Below, piece after piece: positions 26,937 through 35,905 of a stretch of DNA of 64,000 nucleotides; within the stretch, counting starts at the first letter, position 1; every line of letters starts with the position of its first letter. Origin of the DNA: a bacterium (GTDB lineage: Bacteria > JAGOBX01); NCBI GenBank assembly GCA_029551925.1, contig JAKPEO010000034.1, positions 30,196-94,195 on the forward strand, read 5' to 3'. A program made the position numbers and the translations under genes. The notes below the pieces were generated by a model. The model was not told where the DNA came from. It did no database searches and saw only the letters and a program-made list of their open reading frames with translations.

Positions 26937-28868
26937 ATGAAACATCAAAAATTATTATTATTATGCGGTGTTCTCGGAATTTTAGTTTCAGCGGCGTTTT
27001 TGAAAAGTAGTTATGTTATTCCAATGCTTGCAGTTTTGACTGTTTTACTTTTTATAACAGGCATAAAATATGTATATTCTTTTAGCGCAACAAAATATTA
27101 TAAAATTTGGTTAGCGGCAAGTTTTATTTTTGTGATTGTAATATCAATAGGATTATTTAGTAAAATGATAAGGCCAGTATCAGCGGAAACTCAAACTGCC
27201 GCAGCGCAGGTTGTTGACACTGCCGCGATTGCAGAACAATCAGCCGCAGCGGCGGCGGCGAAGCAGCCGGAGAATTTACAAGCAACTGAACAGAGCACTA
27301 AAAAATTAAAACGCGAACGGCTCGATACTCCGTTAAAAGATAGATTGATAAGTTTTTTAGGAATATTCATTTTAATTTTGATTAGCTGGCTAATGTCAGT
27401 TAATCGTAAAGGTATAAAATGGCGTCCTGTAATTTGGGGTATTGCATTACAAATAATTTTTGGGTTGATAGTAATATCAGACACAGCCGGAGCATTTTTC
27501 TTTAATGTAGTAGATGGCGCGGTGGGACAATTATTAGCGTTTAGCGAAGAAGGCGCGGCATTTGTATTTGGCAAACTCGCATATGGTCCGGTAGATGAAC
27601 GCGGATTAAAACAAGGTATGTTTTTCTTTTTTGCTGTGCTGCCGACTATAATATTTTTTTCGTCATTAATGACTTTATTATATCATATCGGAGTAATGGG
27701 CTATGTCGTAAAATTTTTCGCTAAAATAATGCAACGCACGATGAAGACGAGCGGCGCGGAATCATTATCAGCTGCTGCAAATATTTTTGTCGGACAGACC
27801 GAAGCGCCGTTGTTAGTAAAACCATTTGTTAGCAGAATGACAGTCAGCGAACTGCACGCTGTAATGACTGGCGGCTTTGCTACTGTCGCTGGCGGCGTAA
27901 TGGCTGCGTATGTTGTATTTCTCAAAGATTTTATTCCTAATATTGCCGGGCATTTAGTGACTGCGAGTATAATGAGCGCGCCTGCGGCATTAGCGATCTC
28001 AAAAATTGTTTATCCAGAAACAGAAGAATCAGTAACAGCCGGTGATGTAAAGATACATATAGAAAAACCAGATGCTAATATGATAGAAGCTGCGGCGCGC
28101 GGCGCAACAGAAGGTATGACGCTTATGCTGAATGTTGCGGCAATGTTAGTGGCGTTTGTCGCGCTTATTGCCGCTGTTAATTTTTGTTTTGAAAAATCGA
28201 GCGATTTGATTAATGCAATAGCAGGTAAAAGCCAATATGCTGTAAGTTTATCACCCGATACGATTGCGCAAGTAAAAGAAGGCGATACCTTAAAAATTAT
28301 TAAACCGACAAAATCAATAGAATTAAAAATTGAAGAAATAAACAGCGCTGAAAATATTGTAAAAGTAAATAACCGTATAACAGAAAAACTGACAAATCAA
28401 AAATTTGAAATCTCGCGAAATGGCGGCGTTATCATATCCGGCGAAAATCTCAATACAACAGGCGGAGTATTATTCGTCAACTTGTCAATTTTATTCGGCT
28501 GGATATTCGCTCCGATTTCATTAGCAATGGGCGTAGCGTGGAAAGATTGTATGGTAGTCGGCAGGTTATTAGGCGAAAAATTAATTTTAACAGAATTTAT
28601 CGCATATCTGAATTTGTCTGATATTTTGAGAAATGGCTTTGAAACAACATCAGGCGCGATAGAATTTTTATCGCAGCGTTCAGCTGTAATCGCTTCGTAT
28701 GCTCTTTGCGGATTCGCTAACTTTGCATCAATCGGCATACAAATCGGCGGGATCGGTGGTATTGCTCCTAATCGCCGTGCAGATTTAGCGCGCATTGGTT
28801 TGCGCTCAATGTTCGCAGGCGCAATTGCAGCGTGTTTAACAGGAAATATTGTTGGAATATTTATATAA
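26937..28868 (+). CDS. CNT (NupC) family nucleoside transporter with extra domains
   Basis: 643 residues against about 400 for ordinary NupC. The CNT core shows GMFFFFAVLPTIIFFSSL, GQTEAPLLVKPF, MTGGFATVAGGVMAAYV and, near the end, CGFANFASIGIQIGGIG, all typical of Na+ or H+ nucleoside symporters. Two additions stand out. About 140 residues at the N-terminus carry three hydrophobic segments and an alanine/glutamine-rich stretch. A soluble insert at about 431-508 (VKEGDTLKIIKPTKSIELK) lies between membrane helices. A perfect AAGGAGGAA ribosome site precedes the ATG by seven bases. It would import nucleosides released by the secreted nucleotidase upstream. Confidence 0.85.
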   Translation: MKHQKLLLLCGVLGILVSAAFLKSSYVIPMLAVLTVLLFITGIKYVYSFSATKYYKIWLAASFIFVIVISIGLFSKMIRPVSAETQTAAAQVVDTAAIAEQSAAAAAAKQPENLQATEQSTKKLKRERLDTPLKDRLISFLGIFILILISWLMSVNRKGIKWRPVIWGIALQIIFGLIVISDTAGAFFFNVVDGAVGQLLAFSEEGAAFVFGKLAYGPVDERGLKQGMFFFFAVLPTIIFFSSLMTLLYHIGVMGYVVKFFAKIMQRTMKTSGAESLSAAANIFVGQTEAPLLVKPFVSRMTVSELHAVMTGGFATVAGGVMAAYVVFLKDFIPNIAGHLVTASIMSAPAALAISKIVYPETEESVTAGDVKIHIEKPDANMIEAAARGATEGMTLMLNVAAMLVAFVALIAAVNFCFEKSSDLINAIAGKSQYAVSLSPDTIAQVKEGDTLKIIKPTKSIELKIEEINSAENIVKVNNRITEKLTNQKFEISRNGGVIISGENLNTTGGVLFVNLSILFGWIFAPISLAMGVAWKDCMVVGRLLGEKLILTEFIAYLNLSDILRNGFETTSGAIEFLSQRSAVIASYALCGFANFASIGIQIGGIGGIAPNRRADLARIGLRSMFAGAIAACLTGNIVGIFI

Positions 28869-28897
28869 AAATTTAGGATAAGGAATTTAATGAAAAA

Positions 28898-30295
28898 ATG
28901 AAAATTGAAAATTTAGATAGCGAAAAGAAATTTGCGCGGAGCGACCGCGTAGCGGAATTATTAAAACGCGCAATTTCTGAAATTATTCAAAATAAACTCA
29001 AAGATTCGCGCGTCGGCTTTACGACAGTGAGCGCTGTAAAAGTATCAAATGATTTGCGTATAGCAAATGTTTATGTCAGCGTATTCGGCAAAAATTACGA
29101 AAAAAAACAGACGCTCGAAGCGCTCGAAGATTCCAAGCAATTTATTAGAACGCTTATCGGCAAAAATGTAATTTTAAAATATTTGCCGGATTTGCATTTT
29201 TTTATTGATGATTCGCTTGATTACAGCGAAAAAATGACAAATATTATTTCTGGAATAAAACAGCAGTCATCAGAAAATTTAAAGAAAAAAATCGGTTTGG
29301 AATTGACTGATGACGATATTCAAAAATTGAAAAATATCAATAATCGCTTAATGAACGCTGAAAGAATATTGCTTACTACTCATTTACGCGCAGACGGCGA
29401 CGCGTTTGGATCATTGATGTCTATTTATAATTATTTAGATGGTCTGAATAAAAAAGTAAAAGTGGTTATTGACCACGGCTGCCCGCAGTATTTAGCGTGG
29501 CTGCCTGACAGCGGTTTGATTGAAGACAATAAAAATTTGTTGATTGACAAAAATTTTGATTTGTATGTCTGTATTGATTCTGACTTTGAAAAACGAGTTG
29601 GCTATCCTTATGAAATTTTCAAAGATAAAGTAAACGATAATAATTTAATTGTCATTGACCATCATCCTGAAACAATAGCAAATACTAATTTAAAAATTCT
29701 AAAAACAGAAGCAGCTGCGGCTGCTGAAATAATCTATTATTTTTTTAAAGTTAATGATATTCCGCTAAATGATAAAATTGCGCTGTATCTTTATGTGGGA
29801 TTATTGACAGATACTTGGATGTTTAGTCAGGAAAATACTACTTCTACTACTTTATATATTGCTTCTGAATTATTAAAATTTGAGACAGTTCAGCCCTATC
29901 AATTGACTATGCGGCTATTTGAAAATAAAACATTAGGTCAGACGAAATTATTAGGAAAACTAATAGAAACAATTGAAGTTGATGAAAAATATAAAATAGG
30001 CATAGGGCATATCTCATTAGAAATGTTTAAAGAAACAAACACAACCGAAGAGGACACCGAGGGTTTTGTAAATATTATTAGAGCGTTGAAAGGAGTAAAT
30101 ATCGCTGTTTTATTAAAACAGCAAAAAGATGGAAAATTCAAAGTAAATTTGCGCAGTAAAGATAAATTTAATTTGCTGCCATTTGTAAAAAAAATGGGCG
30201 GCGGCGGACATATCAAAGCAGCAGGTTTTACTTCGGAATTACCATTAATTGAAACCAAAAAAATTATTTTAGAAGAATTGAGGAAAATGTTGTGA
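28898..30295 (+). CDS. RbfA fused to a DHH/DHHA1 phosphoesterase (NrnA-like)
   Basis: 465 residues in one frame. Residues 10-120 are a complete ribosome-binding factor A (RVAELLKRAISEII, DSRVGFTTVSAVKVSNDLR, KYLPDLHFFIDDSLDYS). After a 25-residue linker, residues about 150-465 are an NrnA-type enzyme with THLRADGDAFGS, CIDSD, VIDHHPET, GLLTDTW and GGGGHIKAAGF. RbfA matures the 16S rRNA 5' end in the 30S subunit. NrnA degrades nanoRNA and dephosphorylates pAp. In many bacteria the order is rbfA-nrnA-truB; here the first two genes are one. TruB follows with an overlapping GTGA. The AAGGA ribosome site is better placed for an ATG at 28890 that opens a three-codon frame ending across the true start. 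Confidence 0.88.
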   Translation: MKIENLDSEKKFARSDRVAELLKRAISEIIQNKLKDSRVGFTTVSAVKVSNDLRIANVYVSVFGKNYEKKQTLEALEDSKQFIRTLIGKNVILKYLPDLHFFIDDSLDYSEKMTNIISGIKQQSSENLKKKIGLELTDDDIQKLKNINNRLMNAERILLTTHLRADGDAFGSLMSIYNYLDGLNKKVKVVIDHGCPQYLAWLPDSGLIEDNKNLLIDKNFDLYVCIDSDFEKRVGYPYEIFKDKVNDNNLIVIDHHPETIANTNLKILKTEAAAAAEIIYYFFKVNDIPLNDKIALYLYVGLLTDTWMFSQENTTSTTLYIASELLKFETVQPYQLTMRLFENKTLGQTKLLGKLIETIEVDEKYKIGIGHISLEMFKETNTTEEDTEGFVNIIRALKGVNIAVLLKQQKDGKFKVNLRSKDKFNLLPFVKKMGGGGHIKAAGFTSELPLIETKKIILEELRKML

Positions 30296-31197
30296 TAAAA
30301 TTAGACGGAGCATTTATAGTAGATAAACCAGAGAAATATACATCATTTGATATTGTTAATATTTTAAAAAAAAAATTTAAGTTAAAAAAAGCTGGGCATA
30401 CTGGCACACTCGACGGATTAGCAACAGGCGTGTTGATTGTTTGTGTGAATAATGCCACCAAACTTGTAGATTATTTGATAAACGATGATAAAGATTATTC
30501 TGTTGTTTTAAGATTGGGCTATAAATCTGATACATTTGACAGAGACGGCAAAGTAGAAAAAGCGCTGCTGCCTCCTCAGATTACTGATTTAGAAATAAGA
30601 AAAACCGTGCTCTCTTTTATAGGCGAACAAGACCAAATTCCGCCTATGTATTCAGCGAAAAAAAAAGACGGTAAAAAACTTTATAAATTAGCGCGGCAAG
30701 GCATAGAAGTAACGCGCGAACCGCAACGCATAAAAATTGATTTTTTGAAAATTAACAAAATTGTTAGAGCGCAGGATAATGATTACATTGACATTCATTT
30801 TGATGCTACTGTCAGCAAAGGAACATATATACGGACACTATGCGCTGATATTGCTAAAAAATTAGGGACAAGCGGTATAATGCAGGATTTAAGACGCACG
30901 CGCGTCGGAAAATTTACAATTGATAATGCTAAACCGCTTAAAGAAATTACAGAAAACGATTTACTCGATATTTCGCAAATATCAAATTTGCCTATTTTAG
31001 ACATACCATTACAATCAGTTCAAAAATTTATGAACGGCGGCTATTTAACTGATTTTGAATTGAACGACTGCGAATTTCAGAAATATATAAATTCAACTGT
31101 GTTAGTTCGCAGTAAAGGCGATATTGTTATAGGTATAGCAAATGTCACAGAGATAAAATACAGACGAATTCAGCCGGTAAAAGTTTTTACATTTTAA
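30292..31197 (+). CDS. truB: tRNA pseudouridine(55) synthase TruB
   Basis: 301 residues. The catalytic motif GHTGTLDGLATGVL has Asp41. Later come DYSVVLRLGYKSDTFDRDG, the KKDGKKLYKLARQG motif and KGTYIRTLCADIAKKLG. The C-terminal PUA-like tail is short. The enzyme makes pseudouridine 55 in the T loop of tRNAs. The start is a GTG at 30292 that overlaps the stop of the RbfA-NrnA gene (GTGA), which is good evidence of translational coupling. It is the last plus-strand gene before a convergent operon; no convincing terminator hairpin was found in the 92-base gap. Confidence 0.95.
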   Translation: MIKLDGAFIVDKPEKYTSFDIVNILKKKFKLKKAGHTGTLDGLATGVLIVCVNNATKLVDYLINDDKDYSVVLRLGYKSDTFDRDGKVEKALLPPQITDLEIRKTVLSFIGEQDQIPPMYSAKKKDGKKLYKLARQGIEVTREPQRIKIDFLKINKIVRAQDNDYIDIHFDATVSKGTYIRTLCADIAKKLGTSGIMQDLRRTRVGKFTIDNAKPLKEITENDLLDISQISNLPILDIPLQSVQKFMNGGYLTDFELNDCEFQKYINSTVLVRSKGDIVIGIANVTEIKYRRIQPVKVFTF

Positions 31198-31289
31198 AAT
31201 CAATTTTCTGCGCTGATGACTGTCTATTTTTGTTTCGCTTATCCCAACTTTTTTACAAAATGGAGTAAAAGCCAAATAAAAATATTTTT

Positions 31290-32282
31290 TCAAAGCATAT
31301 TGTTTTGTTTATACCATTCATAGGTTTCAAATAATGCTATTTTTATATCGGTAAATCTAAATTCTGGAAAATTAGCCAAAAATTTAGAATTTGAACACAG
31401 CCAATATTTTTTCTGTAATTCATTTAATTTTTCTTTATTTAATAATAACGGCTTTTTTAAAATATTACTGATGAAATCTTGTATTATCCCTAATATTCGC
31501 ACAATAAATAACGGCAGCCCTATACATATTGGCTGCTTTTTCATTATTTCAGCAATAAGCAATGCAAATTCTTTAACTGTATAATTTTCGCTATTACATA
31601 CAAAAAATATTTCGCCGCTCTGTATTTTATCTGATTCTGCAATTAAAATTGTTGCTTTAACTAAATCGCGGACATACACAACTGAAAATTTTAAATCGCC
31701 TTTGCTGACATATAAAACAATATTATTTTTTATCATCTTGAAATAAGTATAAATATCTTTTTCAGCTGCGCCAAATACTGCTGGCGGGCGAATAATAACA
31801 TAATTTAATTTATCTTTGACGCTTGCTAAATATTCTTCAGCTAAAAATTTTGATTTGCCATAACTATTCAGCGGCTGACATTGAGCATTTTCATCTAATA
31901 ATTCACCGCTATCAGCGCTCGGCCCGGCAGCAGCTTGACTCGAACAAAATACAAATCTCTTTAATCTCAAATTATTAATTTTCAATAATCGCTCTACTAA
32001 TTTTTTTGTATAACCGCAATTGACTTTATAATATTCGTTTTTATCATAATGTTTCGTCAGTCCAGCAAAATGATAAATATAATCAAACTGTCTAAAATAT
32101 TCATCTGATAATTCATCAATTTTATCAAATTCTGCATTTATTAGTTTAACTTTATCCAGTGGCAATATCCCATTACTTTTTTTAGAGCGGACAATACAAT
32201 ATACTTCACAGCCATTATTAACTAATTGTTTCGCTAAATGACTGCCGATAAATCCAGTAGCGCCGGTAATCAATATCTTCAT
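31290..32282 (-). CDS. NAD-dependent epimerase/dehydratase, probable ceramide reductase (CerR-like)
   Basis: 330 residues of the extended short-chain dehydrogenase family. The N-terminal cofactor motif is GATGFIGSH. The FCSSQAA strand supplies the active Ser, and the catalytic YGKSK supplies Tyr and Lys. IIRPPAVFG follows. The C-terminal 90 residues are variable with a hydrophobic helix. By itself this would be a general sugar epimerase or reductase. In third place behind serine palmitoyltransferase and a GNAT-like acyltransferase, it matches the ceramide reductase described in Caulobacter, which reduces oxidised ceramide. The function is inferred from context. The gene starts 2 bases after the acyltransferase stop. 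Confidence 0.75.
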   Translation of the reverse strand: MKILITGATGFIGSHLAKQLVNNGCEVYCIVRSKKSNGILPLDKVKLINAEFDKIDELSDEYFRQFDYIYHFAGLTKHYDKNEYYKVNCGYTKKLVERLLKINNLRLKRFVFCSSQAAAGPSADSGELLDENAQCQPLNSYGKSKFLAEEYLASVKDKLNYVIIRPPAVFGAAEKDIYTYFKMIKNNIVLYVSKGDLKFSVVYVRDLVKATILIAESDKIQSGEIFFVCNSENYTVKEFALLIAEIMKKQPICIGLPLFIVRILGIIQDFISNILKKPLLLNKEKLNELQKKYWLCSNSKFLANFPEFRFTDIKIALFETYEWYKQNNML

Positions 32283-32284
32283 TT

Positions 32285-33409
32285 TTATTCTATTTTATTC
32301 TCAAAAATTCTGTAGGTCTTATAATGCTTTAAACCAAAATTTATTAATATTTTATTCATTACAAGATTATCTTCTAATATCCACGATAATTCTGTGCCTG
32401 CGTTAAATCTTTCGCCATTATATTTTATTGCTTGCTGAATTAAATAAATATCAATTGCTCGCCGACGAAATTTATGCGATATTCCTAATGTAATAACTCT
32501 ACCGCGATTAATTTTTTTAAAATTCAATAATATTTTCAGCCAGCCGAACGGCAATAATCTGCCATTAATTTTTTTCAATATAAAATTAAAATCCGGCAGC
32601 GCAATCAAAAAACCAGCCGGTTGATCCTCAGTATACGCTAATAACACGCACTCTTCTGGCACAAATGTTTTTAATTCTTTGCCCATATTATAAAATTCGC
32701 GGTAAGTCATCGGCACAAATCCCCAGTTTTTTTCCCAAGCGTCATTATATATTTCATTTAATATTTTAATTTCATCTTCAAATTTTCGAAAATTAATTTT
32801 TCTACAAGTTAATTTATAGCGGTTGATGAATTTTGAAATATCTACAGCCATTATTTTTTTATATGTCTCATAATCTAAATAATATGCCCATAAATCCTTG
32901 ACTTTATAATGCCCTAATTCTATTAATAACTTTTCATAATATTCAAAATTATACGGCATCATTATCAGCGGTGCGCTGTCAAATGAATCAACTAATAATC
33001 CAGATATTTCATTTGTCGAAAATGTAAATGGTCCGCGCACAATTTTTATATCATTTTTTTTGAAAAATTCATAAACTGCACTAAATAATTTTTCTGCTGC
33101 TGTTTTATCGTTTATAATTTCAAAACTACCCCAAAAACCAATTTGTTCATTATGAAAAGAATTATAATTTTCATTAATATTAGCGGATATTCTACCAACT
33201 ACCTGATTATCTTTCAAACATAAAAATAATTTTACTTTTGAATGTTCGAAAAACGCATTCTTTTTAGAATTGTAAAATTCGATTTCCTGTAATTTTAATG
33301 GCGGAACCCAATATTTGTTTTTTTTATATAATTTATAAGGAAAATCAATAAATTCTTTTAATTGTTGTTTGGTGATAACTTCAATTACTTGATAATCGGC
33401 AAAACTCAT
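32285..33409 (-). CDS. GNAT-superfamily acyltransferase, probable bacterial ceramide synthase (bCerS-like)
   Basis: 374 residues. The first half is a GNAT-like region with FLCLKDNQVVGRISANINENYN and a GFWGSFE strand. The second half has LLAYTEDQPAGFLIALPDF, the acyl-CoA-binding-like GISHKFRRRAIDIYLI, AGTELSWILEDN and a C-terminal YKTYRIFE. This pattern belongs to an uncharacterised-looking GNAT group that includes the bacterial ceramide synthase reported next to serine palmitoyltransferase genes. It would N-acylate the long-chain base made by the upstream gene. No membrane helix is obvious. ATGA overlap with the preceding gene shows coupling. The identification depends on operon context and a remembered motif, not on an alignment. 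Confidence 0.7.
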   Translation of the reverse strand: MSFADYQVIEVITKQQLKEFIDFPYKLYKKNKYWVPPLKLQEIEFYNSKKNAFFEHSKVKLFLCLKDNQVVGRISANINENYNSFHNEQIGFWGSFEIINDKTAAEKLFSAVYEFFKKNDIKIVRGPFTFSTNEISGLLVDSFDSAPLIMMPYNFEYYEKLLIELGHYKVKDLWAYYLDYETYKKIMAVDISKFINRYKLTCRKINFRKFEDEIKILNEIYNDAWEKNWGFVPMTYREFYNMGKELKTFVPEECVLLAYTEDQPAGFLIALPDFNFILKKINGRLLPFGWLKILLNFKKINRGRVITLGISHKFRRRAIDIYLIQQAIKYNGERFNAGTELSWILEDNLVMNKILINFGLKHYKTYRIFENKIE

Positions 33410-34587
33410 ATAATATTATTTTGCTTTGCTACTATTTTCATTTTTTCCAAAGTATAATCGATTTCAGCGAAGGTATGCGAAGCCATCAAACTCAATCTAA
33501 TCAACGCATTTCCCGGCGACACAGCTGGCGCAACAGCAGGATTAACAAATATCCCATGCTCTTGCAATTCTTTACACACTTTAAACGCCAGCATATCATC
33601 GCCAATAAGGACAGGCAATATCGGCGTCTCGCCAGCGCTGGTCTTAAGGCCGGCGTCAACTAATCCTTTATGCATATATTTTGTATTTTCCCAAAGTTTA
33701 ACAATTCGTTCTGGTTCTTTTTGCATAATTTCAAGAGCGGCCGCTGCTGCTGCTACTGACGCTGGCGGCATACTCGCGCTAAAAATAAACGACCGAGAAT
33801 TATGTTTTATATAATGTATAACTTCTTCTTCTCCTGCTATAAATCCGCCGATTGACGCTAATGATTTACTAAATGTGCCCATTATCAAATCTACATCTGA
33901 TGTCAAGTTAAAATGGTTGACTATCCCTGCGCCATTTTTTCCGAATACTCCGATACTGTGCGCCTCGTCCACCATTAAAACTGCGTTATATTTTTTCTTT
34001 AATTCAACCAGTCCTTTAAGATCAGCGTAATCGCCGTCCATACTAAACACGCCGTCGCAAGCAATCATTAATCCATTTTTTATTTCATACTTTTGCAATG
34101 TCTTTTCCGCGTCTTCTATATTATTATGCTCGTATCTTAATAATTTGCAGTGGCTCATCTGCGCGCCTGCTATCAAACTCGCATGATTTAATTTATCCAT
34201 CAAACAATAATCTTTTGGTCCGACTAAACACGATATTACGCCAACATTTGTTTGATATCCGGTAGGAAATAACAATGCCGCTTCTTTTCCGACAAATGCC
34301 GCTAATTTTTCTTCTAATTCTACATGTATATCTAATGTGCCGTTTAAAAATCGCGAGCCGGCGCAGCCAGTGCCGTATTTTCTTATCGCTTCAGCAACCG
34401 CTTCCTTTACTTTTGGATGATTGGTCAGCGCTAAATAACTATTCGATCCAAACATTATAACTTTTTTGCCATTAATAATAACAGAAGTGTCTATATCTGA
34501 GCTAATTTCACGAAAATACGGATATATTCCCATTTTCTGAACTTCACGCGCTATCGTAAACCGCTTACATTTATCTAATAGTCCCAT
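33406..34587 (-). CDS. spt: Serine palmitoyltransferase (alpha-oxoamine synthase, PLP)
   Basis: 393 residues of the AOS family (KBL, BioF, HemA, Spt). The start MGLLDKCKRF, the PYFREI motif, YGTGCAGSRFLNGTLDIHVELE, DGVFSMDGD, VDEAHSIGVFG and the PLP-lysine motif MGTFSKSLASIGGF (Lys241) follow the Bacteroides and Sphingobacterium serine palmitoyltransferases closely. So does the C-terminal FVNPAVAPAVSP and LMASHT. The enzyme condenses serine with a fatty acyl-CoA or acyl-ACP to 3-oxo-sphinganine, the first step of sphingolipid synthesis, at the cytoplasmic membrane. It heads a minus-strand operon with the acyltransferase and reductase genes. A TTGACT-17-TAAAAT promoter lies upstream. Closely related KBL or BioF activity cannot be fully excluded. 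Confidence 0.88.
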   Translation of the reverse strand: MGLLDKCKRFTIAREVQKMGIYPYFREISSDIDTSVIINGKKVIMFGSNSYLALTNHPKVKEAVAEAIRKYGTGCAGSRFLNGTLDIHVELEEKLAAFVGKEAALLFPTGYQTNVGVISCLVGPKDYCLMDKLNHASLIAGAQMSHCKLLRYEHNNIEDAEKTLQKYEIKNGLMIACDGVFSMDGDYADLKGLVELKKKYNAVLMVDEAHSIGVFGKNGAGIVNHFNLTSDVDLIMGTFSKSLASIGGFIAGEEEVIHYIKHNSRSFIFSASMPPASVAAAAAALEIMQKEPERIVKLWENTKYMHKGLVDAGLKTSAGETPILPVLIGDDMLAFKVCKELQEHGIFVNPAVAPAVSPGNALIRLSLMASHTFAEIDYTLEKMKIVAKQNNII

Positions 34588-34638
34588 TTTTTTAACCTAA
34601 ACATAATGTTTTGCCAAAATTTTATATTAAAAGTTAAT

Positions 34639-34667
34639 ATTTTACTTTTAATAATTTTAAAAGTCAA
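34639..34667 (-). promoter_or_regulatory. Promoter for the sphingolipid operon
   Basis: On the minus strand, TTGACT (34667-34662), a 17-base spacer and TAAAAT (34644-34639). It lies about 50 bases upstream of the spt start codon. Confidence 0.6.
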
Positions 34668-34744
34668 GTTTTTTTTATTTTTTCAATAAAAAAATTGCAG
34701 ATAATCTCGTTCAAAAAAGTTCCAATATTTTTTATAAAAAACAA

Positions 34745-34773
34745 TTGCAATTAATTTGATTTTAGTATATAAT
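34745..34773 (+). promoter_or_regulatory. Promoter for the M29 aminopeptidase operon
   Basis: TTGCAA at 34745-34750, a 17-base spacer and a perfect TATAAT at 34768-34773. The ATG at 34814 is preceded by CAAGGAC. Confidence 0.6.
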
Positions 34774-34813
34774 ATTCCGCTTAAAATTAAGTATTTTTTT
34801 CAAGGACAAAACT

Positions 34814-35905
34814 ATGCTTGACAAACAATTATTAAATAAATATGCGCAATTACTTGTTGACTATTGCGTGAATGTCAAAAAAAACGAACAAATTGCGATA
34901 CAGGGCGGAATAGCGGCAGCTCCGCTAATCGAAAAAATTTATATTGAAGTATTAAAACGCGGCGCTTTTCCGTTTAATAGAATCACGCTCAATAACCAAT
35001 CAGAATTATTTTTTAAATATGCGCAAGATCAGCATTTGACTATGCTGCCGAAACTGCCGCTGCTCGAAGCAAAAGAATTCGACGCCACAATAATTTTATA
35101 TTCTGAAACGAATACTAAATCATTATCAAATATTGAGCCGACAAAACAATCGCAATTCAGAAAAACATATAAACCTGTAAGCGATATAAGATTAAAAAAA
35201 GATAGATGGGTATTGGCGCTTTATCCGACGGAAGCATATTCGCAGGATGCTGAGATGTCATTATCAGAATTTGAAGATTTTGTCGTAAATGCTGTAAAAA
35301 TCAATAAACCTAATCCGATAAAAGAATGGCAAGCACTCGAAAGATATCAGCAAAAAATTGTTGATAAATTAAAAAACGCGGATATTGTAAGAATAGTAGG
35401 TAAAGAAACCGACTTAACATTAAGTGTCAAAAATAGAAAATTTATTAATAGCTGCGGAAAAAGCAATATGCCGAGCGGCGAAGTATTTACAGGTCCGCTC
35501 GAAAATTCTGCAAACGGCAAAATATATTTTGAATTTCCAGTATGCACGAGCGGCAATGAAATCAGCGGAATCAGATTAGAATTTAAAGACGGCAAAGTTA
35601 TAAAAGCATCAGCTGAAAAAAACGAAAATTATCTATTAAAAATATTAGAAACCGATAAAGGCGCACGGTATTTAGGCGAATTTGCAATAGGTTTAAATTA
35701 TTCTATCCAAAAATTCACAAAAAATATTTTATTTGACGAAAAAATTGGCGGAACAATCCATTTAGCAATTGGCAGTTCTTATGAAGAAACCGGCGGCAAA
35801 AACAAATCCGCTATACATTGGGATATGATAAAAGATTTGCGGACAGAAGGCGAATTATATATAGACGATAAATTATTTATGAAAAAAGGCAAAATTCTAT
35901 TATGA
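34814..35905 (+). CDS. M29-family aminopeptidase
   Basis: 363 residues of the thermophilic-metalloprotease (M29) family. The metal-binding regions are NMPSGEVFTGPLENSANG, ARYLGEFAIGLN, the GGTIHLAIGSSYEETGGKN stretch and IHWDMIKDL. These carry the Glu, Glu, His and His/Asp ligands for the two metals. The enzyme releases N-terminal residues from peptides in the cytosol. Length is slightly under the usual 370-410. It is first in a tightly packed five-gene message and shares an ATGA overlap with the NtrC-type regulator behind it. There is no obvious functional link between a peptidase and the rest of the operon. Confidence 0.9.
   Translation: MLDKQLLNKYAQLLVDYCVNVKKNEQIAIQGGIAAAPLIEKIYIEVLKRGAFPFNRITLNNQSELFFKYAQDQHLTMLPKLPLLEAKEFDATIILYSETNTKSLSNIEPTKQSQFRKTYKPVSDIRLKKDRWVLALYPTEAYSQDAEMSLSEFEDFVVNAVKINKPNPIKEWQALERYQQKIVDKLKNADIVRIVGKETDLTLSVKNRKFINSCGKSNMPSGEVFTGPLENSANGKIYFEFPVCTSGNEISGIRLEFKDGKVIKASAEKNENYLLKILETDKGARYLGEFAIGLNYSIQKFTKNILFDEKIGGTIHLAIGSSYEETGGKNKSAIHWDMIKDLRTEGELYIDDKLFMKKGKILL

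Noticed and set aside
27191-27574. Minus-strand Ala/Pro-rich frame inside the CNT gene
   Set aside because: It mirrors the GC-richer coding frame of the transporter, whose motifs are convincing.
31198-31289. Terminator between truB and the convergent epimerase gene
   Set aside because: The best stem (CTTTTTTAC with GTAAAAG) needs bulges and has no proper T-run.
33421-33663. Plus-strand frame inside spt
   Set aside because: No ribosome site; the antisense serine palmitoyltransferase is complete and motif-rich.
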